Assembly (NCBI RefSeq): GCF_018860165.1 | Contig: NZ_JAHKNG010000009.1 | Location: forward strand, 1 to 64,000 | DNA: 64,000 nt | Origin: Paracoccus marinaquae | GTDB lineage: Bacteria > Pseudomonadota > Alphaproteobacteria > Rhodobacterales > Rhodobacteraceae | Direction of reading: 5' to 3' | Part shown: piece after piece, positions 35,920 to 44,196 of the stretch | Numbering within the stretch: position 1 is the stretch's first letter | Layout of the letters: every line of letters starts with the position of its first letter | Position numbers and translations under genes: made by a program | Notes under the pieces: generated by a model | Told to the model about the DNA's origin: nothing | Seen by the model: the letters and a program-made list of their open reading frames with translations, nothing else | Database searches by the model: none

Positions 35920-37148
35920 GACGAATCCCTTGTCATCATCCCGTCTATATCGGGTTCGGAGGGCGCAATCGCAAGGCTGCGGAGATGCGCCACCAGTGCG
36001 GCCGGATCGCCCGCCCGCTGCTCCAGCAGATGCCTCGCCGCCGAACCCATGCGCCGGGCCGCGGCGGGAGCGCCGGTCAGGTTGGCGATCTCGGTGGCAA
36101 GCGATTCGGCCGTGACTTCGCGCGCTGCGTCGGCGGCACCCAGGGCCGCGTAGGCATCGGTGAAATTGCCGACATGCGGCCCGTGCAGGATCGCGCAGCG
36201 ATGGGCGGCGGGCTCCCATGGCGTGTGGCCGCCCCGGTCGGTCAGCGAGCCGCCGACCAGGCAGAGGCCGGCTTGCCGGTACCAGATCTCCATCTCGCCC
36301 AGGGTATCGGCCAGCAGCAGCGGGCCGCCGGCTGCGCCTTCGGAGCGCCGTGCCGCCGTCAGGCCCTGCGCGGCGATCAGCGCGGCCACCTCGTCACCGC
36401 GCCGGGGGTGCCGGATCGCCAGAATCAGCCGCAGGTCGGCATGGATCCGCCGGGCGGCAAGCCAGGCCTCGAGGATCATCGCCTCCTCGCCCTCATGCGT
36501 CGAGGCGGCCAGCAATGTCAGGTCGCGGGCGGCGCTGTCGGGCGATGGCCGGACTTGCGCCGGGGTCAGCAGCTTGAGGTCCAGCCGTGGCAGGATCGCC
36601 GCCTCGGGCAGGCCCAACTGGCGAAGCCGCGCCTCGCTGTAGGGGTCCTGCGCGGACAGTGCGGAGATGCGCCGCAGCATCGGCCCGATCACGCCGGGCA
36701 GCCGCGCCCAGAGCGAGGCCGAGCGTTGCGACATCCGGGCCCCGATCATCGCCTGACGGATGCCGCGTTCGGCCAGCAGGCGCGAGCGCAGCGGCCAGAA
36801 CTCGTTTTCCATCGTCAGTTGCAGGCGCGGTTGCACGGCATCCAGAAACCGCCGCAGCGCGCCCGGCATGTCCAGCGGCGCAAGCCGCGCGGGCAGGCCC
36901 CAGCCAAGCGCCATGTCGCGCCCGGTTTCACTGTTCGCGGTGACCATGACGCTTTGATCGGCGGCCAATGCCTCGATCACCGGGCGGGCCGAGGTCAGTT
37001 CCCCGACCGAGGCGCCATGCACCCACAGATCGGCCCGCGCCGGGGCAGGGCCGCTGACCAGCCGTTCGCGCAGGCTCTCCGAGCCACCCAGCCGCGCCCG
37101 GACCCGCAGCGCGGCTTCGGCCAGGCCGGTGGTCGCGGCGTAGATCAT
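35916..37148 (-). CDS. 3-deoxy-D-manno-octulosonic acid (Kdo) transferase family glycosyltransferase
   Basis: The 410-residue protein matches the WaaA/KdtA-type family. DLWVHGASVGELTSARPVIEAL contains the catalytic Glu of the family (GASVGE), then NEFWPLRSRLLAERG and a C-terminal sugar-nucleotide site LADTLGEMEIWYRQAGLCLVGGS and GGHTPWEPAAHRCAI. It would transfer Kdo from CMP-Kdo to lipid A at the inner membrane. Its first 30 residues are not very hydrophobic, which is unusual, as many KdtA proteins carry an N-terminal anchor. It could be a paralogue of the essential waaA; I leave the symbol open. AGGAG precedes the start at 37148. Confidence 0.82.
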   Translation of the reverse strand: MIYAATTGLAEAALRVRARLGGSESLRERLVSGPAPARADLWVHGASVGELTSARPVIEALAADQSVMVTANSETGRDMALGWGLPARLAPLDMPGALRRFLDAVQPRLQLTMENEFWPLRSRLLAERGIRQAMIGARMSQRSASLWARLPGVIGPMLRRISALSAQDPYSEARLRQLGLPEAAILPRLDLKLLTPAQVRPSPDSAARDLTLLAASTHEGEEAMILEAWLAARRIHADLRLILAIRHPRRGDEVAALIAAQGLTAARRSEGAAGGPLLLADTLGEMEIWYRQAGLCLVGGSLTDRGGHTPWEPAAHRCAILHGPHVGNFTDAYAALGAADAAREVTAESLATEIANLTGAPAAARRMGSAARHLLEQRAGDPAALVAHLRSLAIAPSEPDIDGMMTRDSS

Positions 37149-37323
37149 CGGGCTACTCCTGAAGCGAGGCGGGGCCATGCGGGACGGCGCCCAACCGTCC
37201 TAGGGGGCGCAGCCGCGCCTGTAAACGTGCTTTCCGTCTGGAATATCCGTGCCTTGCCGGCCCTGCGGCCCCGTCGCAGCCAAGGCCGGCCGTCGGGTCG
37301 CATCATCCGGGGATGGCCCTCGT

Positions 37324-37707
37324 TCAATCCCACCACAGGCGAATGGGCGGGCGGCAGAAGTTTCCGACAGCCATTCCGACAGGAATGGACCCGTCCCGCG
37401 GACCCGAGCCGAAATGGGACAGACCCGCGCCTTCGGCCTTCTGCGCCGGATCGAGCGTGAAGAGGATCCCCTCCGCCGCCTTGCGCGGCTTTGGCGATGC
37501 CCGCCAGATCCGGGTCTTGCCCGGCAGTTTCATGACCCGCTCGGCGAAATCGCCGGCGGCGCACCAGTAATCGGTGTCCTGTCGCGGGGAATCAAAGGGC
37601 ACCGCGATCTCGGTGGGGCCGACCTGCATGGCCGTCATGCCGTTCTGTGCCGTGAAGGCCGCCGCCGGAAGCGGCAAGAGTAGCGGGACAAGGAAACATA
37701 CTCGCAT
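37324..37707 (-). CDS. Small secreted protein of unknown function
   Basis: The 127-residue protein starts with a clear signal peptide: MRVCFLVPLLLPLPAAAFT with cleavage near residue 17, so the mature protein is periplasmic. The rest contains MQVGPTEIAVPFDSPR, YWCAAGDFAERVM and VGNFCRPPIRLWWD. Two cysteines in the mature part may form a disulfide. It resembles hypothetical proteins found in Paracoccus and relatives, but no function is known. AGAGGAG precedes the start. Confidence 0.75.
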   Translation of the reverse strand: MRVCFLVPLLLPLPAAAFTAQNGMTAMQVGPTEIAVPFDSPRQDTDYWCAAGDFAERVMKLPGKTRIWRASPKPRKAAEGILFTLDPAQKAEGAGLSHFGSGPRDGSIPVGMAVGNFCRPPIRLWWD

Positions 37708-37831
37708 CGCAAGCTCCTCTGCATCCGTCACAGGGTCGCGCCGGCGGTCGCGCTTGGCAAGCCCGGAACGATCGCCCCGGCGTTTTCGCGGGTGGTGCCG
37801 CCCGAGTGACGCCGCCGGGCGAGATTTCGGT

Positions 37832-37845
37832 TTGATCGAAATCAA
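37832..37845 (+). promoter_or_regulatory. FNR-type box upstream of the small membrane protein
   Basis: TTGATcgaaATCAA is a perfect FNR/CRP-superfamily site, centred 64 bases before the ATG at 37903. Paracoccus uses FnrP, NarR and Nnr, whose sites look alike, so the regulator cannot be named. The intact palindrome and the gap make oxygen or nitric oxide control likely. Confidence 0.65.
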
Positions 37846-37902
37846 TGACACATTCGCAGGAATGCATATCATCCGTGCCGATCGACCGGACGGAGGTGTT
37901 CG

Positions 37903-38091
37903 ATGCAGCGTCTTTTCATGCTCTTGCTGACCATTGCCATGGGCACCATGGCCGGGATCGGGGTGATCGTCGTTCTGGTCCTGGGCCATGTCGGTCTCTG
38001 GCCGATCCTGATCGGCGCGGGAACCGGCGCGATCCTGGCAGTCCCGGTCAGCTGGATGATCGCCCGCCGGATGATCGCGGGCGAGGGCTGA
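37903..38091 (+). CDS. Small two-helix membrane protein
   Basis: The 62-residue protein has two hydrophobic helices (about 3-27 and 30-52, the latter containing WPILIGAGTGAILAVPVSWM) and a basic C-terminus, so it is an inner-membrane hairpin. Proteins of this kind in Rhodobacterales are sometimes labelled CTP synthetase, which is plainly wrong by size and content. GGAGG lies seven bases before the ATG. An FNR-type box 64 bases upstream suggests induction under low oxygen or nitric oxide stress; the function is unknown. Confidence 0.8.
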   Translation: MQRLFMLLLTIAMGTMAGIGVIVVLVLGHVGLWPILIGAGTGAILAVPVSWMIARRMIAGEG

Positions 38092-38126
38092 CGCCCGCGC
38101 CGACACCGCGACGCGGGGATCCGGGG

Positions 38127-39305
38127 TCAGTCTCCGGGCAGGGCCTCGGACAGGTAGCGCATCATGTTGCCGCCCATCACCTTGGCGATCTGCGCCTCGT
38201 TCAACCCCGCATCCATCAGCGCCTGGGTCAGCGCCGCCAGATTGGCCGCATCGAAGGGCGCATCGACCGAGCCGTCATAGTCCGAGCCAAGCGCCACCTG
38301 ATCCTCGCCCAGCAGATCGACGGCGGCCCGGATCGCGCCGGCGATATCGGCCGGTGTCCCGCCGCAGACCACGTCGGACCAGTAGCCGATCCCGACCAGC
38401 CCGCCCTTGCCCGCAATCGCCTGCATCTGCTGATCGGGCAGGTTCCGCGGCGTGTCGCAATGCGAGCGGATGCCGGTATGGGACAGGATCGGTCTGGTAC
38501 CCTCGATGGCCAGAACCTCATCGACCATCTGCGGCGAGGCATGGGCCAGATCGATGATCATGTCCTTCGCGATCATCGCCTCGACCATCTGCCGCCCGAA
38601 GGCGCTGAGCCCGGCGCCCGTCCCGCCCTCGCCGTGCAGGCTGCCGCCCAGTTCATTGTCGAAGAAATGGGTCAGCCCCATGATCCGGAAGCCGGCGTCG
38701 AACAGCACCTCCAGATTGCCCGGGTCGCCCTCCAGCGGATGGCTGCCCTCGGAACCCAGGATCGCGCCCAGCACCTGCTGGCCGCCGGCCCGCGCCTCCA
38801 GCACCGCGGCCAGATCGGCGCGCGTGCGGATCACCCGCAGCCGGTCGGAATCGCGCGCCGCCATGTTGCGCAGCGCCCGCGCCTGCACCAGTGCGCGTTC
38901 CTTCAGCGAGAACCACGATTCGACCGGCCGCAACTGGCCGATGAACAGGGGCGTGATATTGTCGGGCGCCGCAGCGCTGTTCTGGTCATAGTTCTGGCCG
39001 CGCGGGCTTTTGGTCACGGTGGTAAAGACCTGCACCGCGACATTGCCTTCCAGCAGGCGCGGAACGTCGGTATGGCCGCGATTGCCGCGTTCAAGCAGGT
39101 CCCGGTCCCACAGCAGCGGGTCGGCATGCAGATCCCCGATCACCAGCCGCTGATGCAGGGTGCGCGCCTCGGCGCTGACCGGCCAGCCCTCGTCGGGCAT
39201 GCGCAGCGGGTTCAGCGCACGTTCGACATATCCCGGCGCCAGCGCGAAAAACGCGACAGCCCCCGCGATCAGCACCACAATCAGAATCAACAGAATGCGC
39301 TTCAT
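38127..39305 (-). CDS. Membrane-anchored renal dipeptidase-family protein
   Basis: The 392-residue protein has an N-terminal membrane anchor (MKRILLILIVVLIAGAVAFF) followed by a peptidase M19 domain on the periplasmic side. The zinc ligands are seen in VIGDLHADPLLW (HxD), LGSEGSHPLEG (bridging Glu), LAHASP and LSHTGIRSHCDTPRNL, with GSDYDG near the C-terminus. Such enzymes hydrolyse dipeptides, often D-containing ones; the substrate here is not predictable. The chosen start at 39305 follows AAAGGCGGAGG and puts the anchor at the very N-terminus. Confidence 0.9.
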   Translation of the reverse strand: MKRILLILIVVLIAGAVAFFALAPGYVERALNPLRMPDEGWPVSAEARTLHQRLVIGDLHADPLLWDRDLLERGNRGHTDVPRLLEGNVAVQVFTTVTKSPRGQNYDQNSAAAPDNITPLFIGQLRPVESWFSLKERALVQARALRNMAARDSDRLRVIRTRADLAAVLEARAGGQQVLGAILGSEGSHPLEGDPGNLEVLFDAGFRIMGLTHFFDNELGGSLHGEGGTGAGLSAFGRQMVEAMIAKDMIIDLAHASPQMVDEVLAIEGTRPILSHTGIRSHCDTPRNLPDQQMQAIAGKGGLVGIGYWSDVVCGGTPADIAGAIRAAVDLLGEDQVALGSDYDGSVDAPFDAANLAALTQALMDAGLNEAQIAKVMGGNMMRYLSEALPGD

Positions 39306-39423
39306 CCTCCGCCTTTCTGCCGCAGCATAGCGCCCGTCTGTCACAGGGCGATGAAAAACCGGGCTTCTTTACCGCTGAAATGCCCGCGACGGGTGCCGCC
39401 GCGGGGCGAGGGCGAGGCGGCCC

Positions 39424-41238
39424 CTATTCCAGCGCCTCCAGCTGATCGATCAGCCCCTCGATCATCGCCAGCCCCTTGTCCCAGAAGGCCGGGTCCGAGG
39501 CATCCAGCCCGAAGGGCGCCAGCAACTCCTTGTGGTGCTTCGATCCGCCCGCCGCCAGCAGGTCGAAATATTTCGACTGGAAATCCGGCAGCCCGTCCTC
39601 GTAGGCGGCATAAAGCGCGTTCACCAGACCGTCGCCGAAGGCATAGGCGTAGACGTAGAAGGGCGAATGCACGAAATGCGGCACATAGGTCCAGAAGGTC
39701 TCATAGCCCGGCATGAACTCGAAGACCGGCCCAAGGCTTTCGGCCTGCACGCTCATCCACAGCGCGTTGATGTCGTCGGGGGTCAGCTCGCCTTCGGCGC
39801 GGGCGGCATGCAGCTTGCATTCGAAATCGTAGAAGGCGATCTGGCGCACGACCGTGTTGATCATGTCCTCGACCTTGCCGGCCAGCAGCGCCTTTTTCTG
39901 CACCGGGTCGGTGGTCTCGGCCAGAAGCGCGCGGAAGGTCAGCATCTCGCCGAAGACCGAGGCTGTCTCGGCCAGGGTCAGCGGCGTCGAGGCCAGCAGT
40001 TCCCCCTGCGCGGCCGCCAGCCGCTGATGCACGCCATGGCCCAGTTCATGCGCCAGCGTCATCACGTCGCGCGGCTTGCCGAGGTAGTTCAGCAGCACAT
40101 AGGGATGCACCGTCACCACCGTCGGATGGGCGAAGGCACCCGGCGCCTTGCCCGGTGTCACCGCGGCGTCGATCCAGCCCTTGTCGAAGAACGGCCGGGC
40201 GAGATCGGCCAGTTTCGGCGCGAAGCCGGCATAGGCGTTCAGGACCGTCTGCCGCGCCTCGTCCCAGCCGATGGTCCGGGGCGTCTCGGTCGGCAGCGGC
40301 GCGTTGCGGTCCCAGACCTGCAGCTTGTCCAGCCCCAGCCATCGGGCCTTCAGCGCGTAATAGCGATGCGACAGCCGCGGATAGGCCGCGGTGACGGCGT
40401 TGCGCAGCGCCTCGACCACCTCGGGTTCGACATGGTTCGACAGGTGCCGGCCATGCTGCGGCGTGGGCATCTTGCGCCACTTGTCCTCGACGGCCTTTTC
40501 CTTGGCCAAGGTGTTGTGGATGCGCGAGAACAGCTTGACGTTCCTGCGAAATACCTGCGCCAGCGCCCGCGCGCCGGCCTCGCGCCGGGCCCGGTCATGA
40601 TCGGTCAGCAGGTTCAGCGTCGCCTCGAGGCCCAGCGTCTCGCCGTCCAGGTCGAATTCCAGCGCCGCGGTGGTTTCGTCGAAGAGGCGATTCCAGGCGG
40701 CGGCCCCGACGACCGAGTTGTCGTGCAGGAACTGCTCCAGCTCGTCGGACAGCTGATGCGGGCGCATGGCGCGCATCCGGTCGAAGACCGGCTTGTAGCG
40801 GGCAGGACCGTCGGGCGCGGCGAAGACCGCGGCATAGGTTTCATCGGGCACGCGGTTGAACTCGAGGCTGAAGAACACCAGTGGCGTGGTGATATCCGTG
40901 ATCCGGGCCTGCAGATCGCCCAGCATCTTGGCGCGGCCGGCATCGGTGGTGTCCTGATAATAGCGCAGCCCGGCATAGGACATGATCCGCCCGGCGGTGA
41001 TGTCGATCCGCTCATAGGCTTCGATGCAGGCCAGCATGGCGGCCGGCTCCAGTTCGGCCAGCCGGCCCTGATGGCGGGCGGCGAAATCCTTCACCTCGCG
41101 GTCCAGCCGTTCGAGATCGGCCTTGAGTTCGGCGGATTCGGGACCGGGATAGAGATCGGTCAGATCCCATTCGGGAAGATTGCCGAAGGGGCGGCCCTTC
41201 ACTGCCTCGGCGGCATCGAATGTCGGTTGTCCTGCCAT
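39424..41238 (-). CDS. pepF: Oligoendopeptidase F
   Basis: The 604-residue M3-family metallopeptidase cleaves oligopeptides in the cytoplasm. The zinc site is MTLAHELGHGVHQRL (HExxH), with a downstream Glu in LAETASVFGEMLTFRALL. The N-terminal helical domain starts FGNLPEWDLTDLYPGPESAE, which is family-typical. Alternative starts upstream have no benefit; at 41238 AAAGGA lies seven bases before. Its neighbours (a dipeptidase and a fusion gene) are on the same strand but spaced, so this is likely its own unit. Confidence 0.94.
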   Translation of the reverse strand: MAGQPTFDAAEAVKGRPFGNLPEWDLTDLYPGPESAELKADLERLDREVKDFAARHQGRLAELEPAAMLACIEAYERIDITAGRIMSYAGLRYYQDTTDAGRAKMLGDLQARITDITTPLVFFSLEFNRVPDETYAAVFAAPDGPARYKPVFDRMRAMRPHQLSDELEQFLHDNSVVGAAAWNRLFDETTAALEFDLDGETLGLEATLNLLTDHDRARREAGARALAQVFRRNVKLFSRIHNTLAKEKAVEDKWRKMPTPQHGRHLSNHVEPEVVEALRNAVTAAYPRLSHRYYALKARWLGLDKLQVWDRNAPLPTETPRTIGWDEARQTVLNAYAGFAPKLADLARPFFDKGWIDAAVTPGKAPGAFAHPTVVTVHPYVLLNYLGKPRDVMTLAHELGHGVHQRLAAAQGELLASTPLTLAETASVFGEMLTFRALLAETTDPVQKKALLAGKVEDMINTVVRQIAFYDFECKLHAARAEGELTPDDINALWMSVQAESLGPVFEFMPGYETFWTYVPHFVHSPFYVYAYAFGDGLVNALYAAYEDGLPDFQSKYFDLLAAGGSKHHKELLAPFGLDASDPAFWDKGLAMIEGLIDQLEALE

Positions 41239-41355
41239 CTGGGGTCCTTTCTGATCTGCTCTAGATGTGGACCGCAGGCGGCGGAACCGCAAGCCTTGGC
41301 CCGGCGGCAGCGCGCCCGATGGCGGGCTGACCGGAAATGCCGGACCCGATGGCGG

Positions 41356-42162
41356 TCAGAGCGCGGCGAAGGCCGGGGCGTGGCGGATGGTGCAGCCCTG
41401 GGGCAGATCGCCTAGGGTTTGCAGGCAGGGGCCGGCATAGACCGAGTCGAGATCGGCGGGTGCAAAGCCGAAGCGCCCGTAATAGGCCGGATCGCCCAGC
41501 ACGACGATCGGAAGCCCGCCGGATCGGGCGATCGCGTCGCGGATCAGCGCGCTGCCGATGCCGAGGCGCTGCGCCCTGGGCGTGACCGCGACCGGCGCCA
41601 ACGCCAGGGCAGGGCGGTCGCCCCCGATCGGCGACAGCGCGACATGGCCGAGGATGGTTCCGGCCGCATGGGCGACAAGCGACAGGCTGAGATCGCCCTG
41701 ATCGCGCAACAGCCGGACCAGCCGGGCCTCATCCGGCCCCTCGAAGGCCGCCTGCAGCAGGGCGTCGATGGCGGCGTGGTCGGTCGCGGTCTCGGCGCGG
41801 ATCGCGGGCAGGATGTCGTGCTGGTGGAAATCCCGGGTGATCGCGCCGCTGGCCTGACCCCAGAGGCTGTTTCCGGTGCGGGCCTTGTGTGCGGCGAAGG
41901 CATCTTCATCGGTGAACAGTTCTGCAAGGTTCCAGATCAGCGGATCGTCGTCCTGCCGGATGTCGAAATGCAGGCAACCCGGCTCGGCCCGGCTGAGTTC
42001 GACGTGATCGGGCAGCAGTGACAACGCGGTCATCATCTGCGCGGCGTCGGTGCAGATCAGCCGCCCGTTGAGGGCAATCATCGGTCGGGCGAGGGGGATC
42101 GCTGTCCCGCCCGGCGCGCAACCGTCCTGGCGGGGGTGATGATGTCCGCAGGCGCAGCTCAT
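41356..42162 (-). CDS. Fusion of an antibiotic-biosynthesis-monooxygenase-like domain and a GNAT acetyltransferase
   Basis: The 268-residue protein is two domains in one frame. Residues 1-20 (MSCACGHHHPRQDGCAPGG) are Cys/His-rich and may bind metal. Residues about 28-112 (IALNGRLICTDAAQMMTALS, CLHFDIRQDDDPLIWNLAEL) form an ABM/quinol-monooxygenase-like ferredoxin fold with the typical DEDAFAAHK. From residue 115 a GNAT domain follows (IRAETATDHAAIDALLQAAF) and the acetyl-CoA loop VTPRAQRLGIGSALIRDAI; the ending FGFAPADLD is YhbS-like. A frameshift joining two genes is unlikely because the linker is in frame and short. Function unknown. Confidence 0.8.
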   Translation of the reverse strand: MSCACGHHHPRQDGCAPGGTAIPLARPMIALNGRLICTDAAQMMTALSLLPDHVELSRAEPGCLHFDIRQDDDPLIWNLAELFTDEDAFAAHKARTGNSLWGQASGAITRDFHQHDILPAIRAETATDHAAIDALLQAAFEGPDEARLVRLLRDQGDLSLSLVAHAAGTILGHVALSPIGGDRPALALAPVAVTPRAQRLGIGSALIRDAIARSGGLPIVVLGDPAYYGRFGFAPADLDSVYAGPCLQTLGDLPQGCTIRHAPAFAAL

Positions 42163-42178
42163 ACAGGTGTTCCTTTCT

Positions 42179-42907
42179 TCAGGACAGGCGCTCGATCAGG
42201 GCCAGGGCCGCCGCGGGATTGCGCGGCTTTTCGCCCGAGATGACATAGAGATAAAGGTCGCGCCCTCTGGCGATCTCGCGGGCCTGCCGGGCCCAATCGT
42301 CCAGCGCGGCATCGGGATAGCCTTGCGGCAGGTCTGTCGTGCCCATCAGCCGCAGATAGGCGAAATCGGCGGTGTCCAGGTCGATCTCGGGAAATTTTCC
42401 GTCGCAGGCCCGGATCAGGGCGATATTGCGGTCGCGGCAAAGGGTCGCGGCGGTGTCGCAGGCAAAGCTGGCGTGCCGGGCCTCGATCGCGTGGCGCAGC
42501 GGCAGGCCGTCATGGCTGTCGGGCAGCAGGGTCAGGAAGGCCCCGAAATCCGCGGTGTCGAATGCCTTGGTTTCGGCGAACTGCCAGTTGATCGGCCCCA
42601 GCTTGGCCGCCAGCCGGGTGACGCCGGAGTCCAGAAACCGCGCGATGCTGTCCCCGGCCTCGGCGAGGACGCGGCGGTTGGTGGCGAAACGCGGCCCCTT
42701 GACCGCGAAGACGAAGTCGTCGGGGGTTTCGTCGTGCCATTTCTGAAAGCTCACGGGCTTCTGGCTGCCGTAATAGGTGGCGTTGATCTCGATCGAACTC
42801 AGCGCGCGGCTGGCATATTCCAGTTCGCGCCGCTGCGGCAGGCCCTCGGGATAGAAGACCCCGCGCCAGGGGGCAAAATTCCAGCCGCCGATACCGATGC
42901 GGATCAT
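42179..42907 (-). CDS. DUF72 family protein
   Basis: The 242-residue protein fits DUF72 (YecE-like): IRIGIGGWNFAPWRGVFYPEG at the start, YASRALSSIEINATYYGSQK, FVFAVKGPRFATNRR, KLGPINWQFAETKAFD and a C-terminal AYLRLMGTTDLPQGYPDAAL. The fold is a TIM barrel; the biochemical function is unknown. GGGAGGGG lies before the start at 42907. The preceding (downstream) fusion gene starts only 17 bases after its stop, so the two may share a transcript. Confidence 0.9.
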   Translation of the reverse strand: MIRIGIGGWNFAPWRGVFYPEGLPQRRELEYASRALSSIEINATYYGSQKPVSFQKWHDETPDDFVFAVKGPRFATNRRVLAEAGDSIARFLDSGVTRLAAKLGPINWQFAETKAFDTADFGAFLTLLPDSHDGLPLRHAIEARHASFACDTAATLCRDRNIALIRACDGKFPEIDLDTADFAYLRLMGTTDLPQGYPDAALDDWARQAREIARGRDLYLYVISGEKPRNPAAALALIERLS

Positions 42908-43074
42908 CGGACCCCTCCCGTTCTGCGCCATGACCGGCACCCATCTATCGGGTCGCCGCACGGGTATCGTCAAGTCGGACAATGGGCGGGAATGACGCGA
43001 ACCCCACCGGCCCGACCGGACCGGCAAGACGGGTTGCCGCGCGCCCTCCGCGCGTGATAAACAACCGCGGCGTC

Positions 43075-43149
43075 GCCCCTATAGCACAGCGGTAGTGCAG
43101 CGGTTTTGTAAACCGAAGGTCGGGAGTTCAAATCTCTCTGGGGGCACCA
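43075..43149 (+). tRNA. tRNA-Thr (anticodon UGU)
   Basis: A complete cloverleaf is read on the plus strand: acceptor GCCCCTA/TGGGGGC, D arm GCAC/GTGC, anticodon stem GCGGT/ACCGA around loop TTTGTAA (anticodon TGT), T arm GGGAG/CTCTC with TTCAAAT, discriminator A and an encoded CCA. It reads ACA and ACG codons. A 27-43 mismatch in the anticodon stem is tolerated. Confidence 0.95.
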
Positions 43150-43342
43150 TTTCTTCCTATTCCGCCGATGAAATTCCCGGACATTTTGAAGATAAGGCTG
43201 GATTTTAATCCTGCAGGCCGGGTGCGGCAATATGCCGGAGGCTTGCGTGAAAACGCCTTCAAGCCCTAATGAACATGGTGGAAATCCGATTTCGCGATGG
43301 CCGGCCTGAAGCGGAGACAAGTCGCCATGCCATTGAATTCAT

Positions 43343-43416
43343 TGGAGGTGGGTACCGGAATCGAACCGGTCTTCACGGATTTGCAATCCGGTGCGTAACC
43401 TCTCCGCCAACCCACC
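43343..43416 (-). tRNA. tRNA-Cys (anticodon GCA)
   Basis: The minus strand folds as acceptor GGTGGGT/ACCCACC, anticodon loop TTGCAAA (anticodon GCA), T arm with GGTTCGATTCC and U as discriminator (the identity base of tRNA-Cys), plus an encoded CCA at 43343-43345. It reads UGC/UGU codons and lies 193 bases from tRNA-Thr on the opposite strand. Confidence 0.95.
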
Positions 43417-43542
43417 GCCGAACAGAGTAAACACCGCATAATGGATTGCCGCGCGCCATGCAAGACGGGAACGACCGGCGTTGCCTAGTGCAGGAAATCG
43501 TGGCATTAAGTTGAAAAAGCAGGTCGAGCAGAGGTTCCCGAC

Positions 43543-44196
43543 ATGACCGAATTCGCCGCAAGCCGAACCATGATGGTTGACACTCAGGTTCGACCGAACG
43601 ACGTCTTCAAGTTTCCGATCATCGAGGCGATGCTGTCCATCCCGCGCGAGGAATTCGTGCCGCCGTCGCGCCGCAATGTCGCCTATACGGGCGAGAATAT
43701 CGAGATCGGCGGCGGTCGCGTTCTGCTTGAGCCGCGGACCCTGGCCAAGATGGTCGATGTACTGGATGTGAAGCCCGAGGATCTGGTTCTGGATCTGGCC
43801 TGCGGCTATGGCTATTCCTCGGCGGTTCTGGCGCGGCTGGCCGAGGCCGTCGTCGCCATCGAGGATAACGAGGAAATGGCCGGTGAGGCCGAACGGCGGC
43901 TGGCCGAGGCGGGCGTCTTCAACGCCGCGGTTCTGACCGGGCCGCTGTCCGAGGGGGCGCCGAAGCAGGGACCTTACGATGCGATCCTGATCGGCGGCGG
44001 CGTCGAAGAGGTGCCGGCGACGCTTCTTGACCAGTTGAAGGAGGAAGGGCGGATCGTCGCGCTGTTCCTCGAGGGCAGGCTGGGCGTGGTGCGTTTGGGG
44101 CACCGCCTGAACGGCCGGGTGACCTGGCGGTATGCCTTCAATGCCCATGCGCCGCTGTTGCAGGGATTTGGCCGGGCGCGGGGGTTCTCGCTATGA
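43543..44196 (+). CDS. Protein-L-isoaspartate O-methyltransferase family protein
   Basis: The 217-residue protein is a PCMT-family member. [31 protein letters not shown] is the family N-terminus, and [20 protein letters not shown] is SAM motif I. It differs from the true Pcm encoded at 48.2 kb, which carries the [10 protein letters not shown] substrate motif; here the corresponding region reads [19 protein letters not shown], so repair activity on isoaspartate is doubtful. This paralogue sits next to tolC in many Rhodobacteraceae. Its stop overlaps the tolC start by four bases. Confidence 0.85.
   Translation: MTEFAASRTMMVDTQVRPNDVFKFPIIEAMLSIPREEFVPPSRRNVAYTGENIEIGGGRVLLEPRTLAKMVDVLDVKPEDLVLDLACGYGYSSAVLARLAEAVVAIEDNEEMAGEAERRLAEAGVFNAAVLTGPLSEGAPKQGPYDAILIGGGVEEVPATLLDQLKEEGRIVALFLEGRLGVVRLGHRLNGRVTWRYAFNAHAPLLQGFGRARGFSL

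Noticed and set aside
37903-38091. CTP synthetase annotation for the 62-residue protein
   Set aside because: The protein is a two-helix membrane protein with no amidotransferase or synthetase motif.
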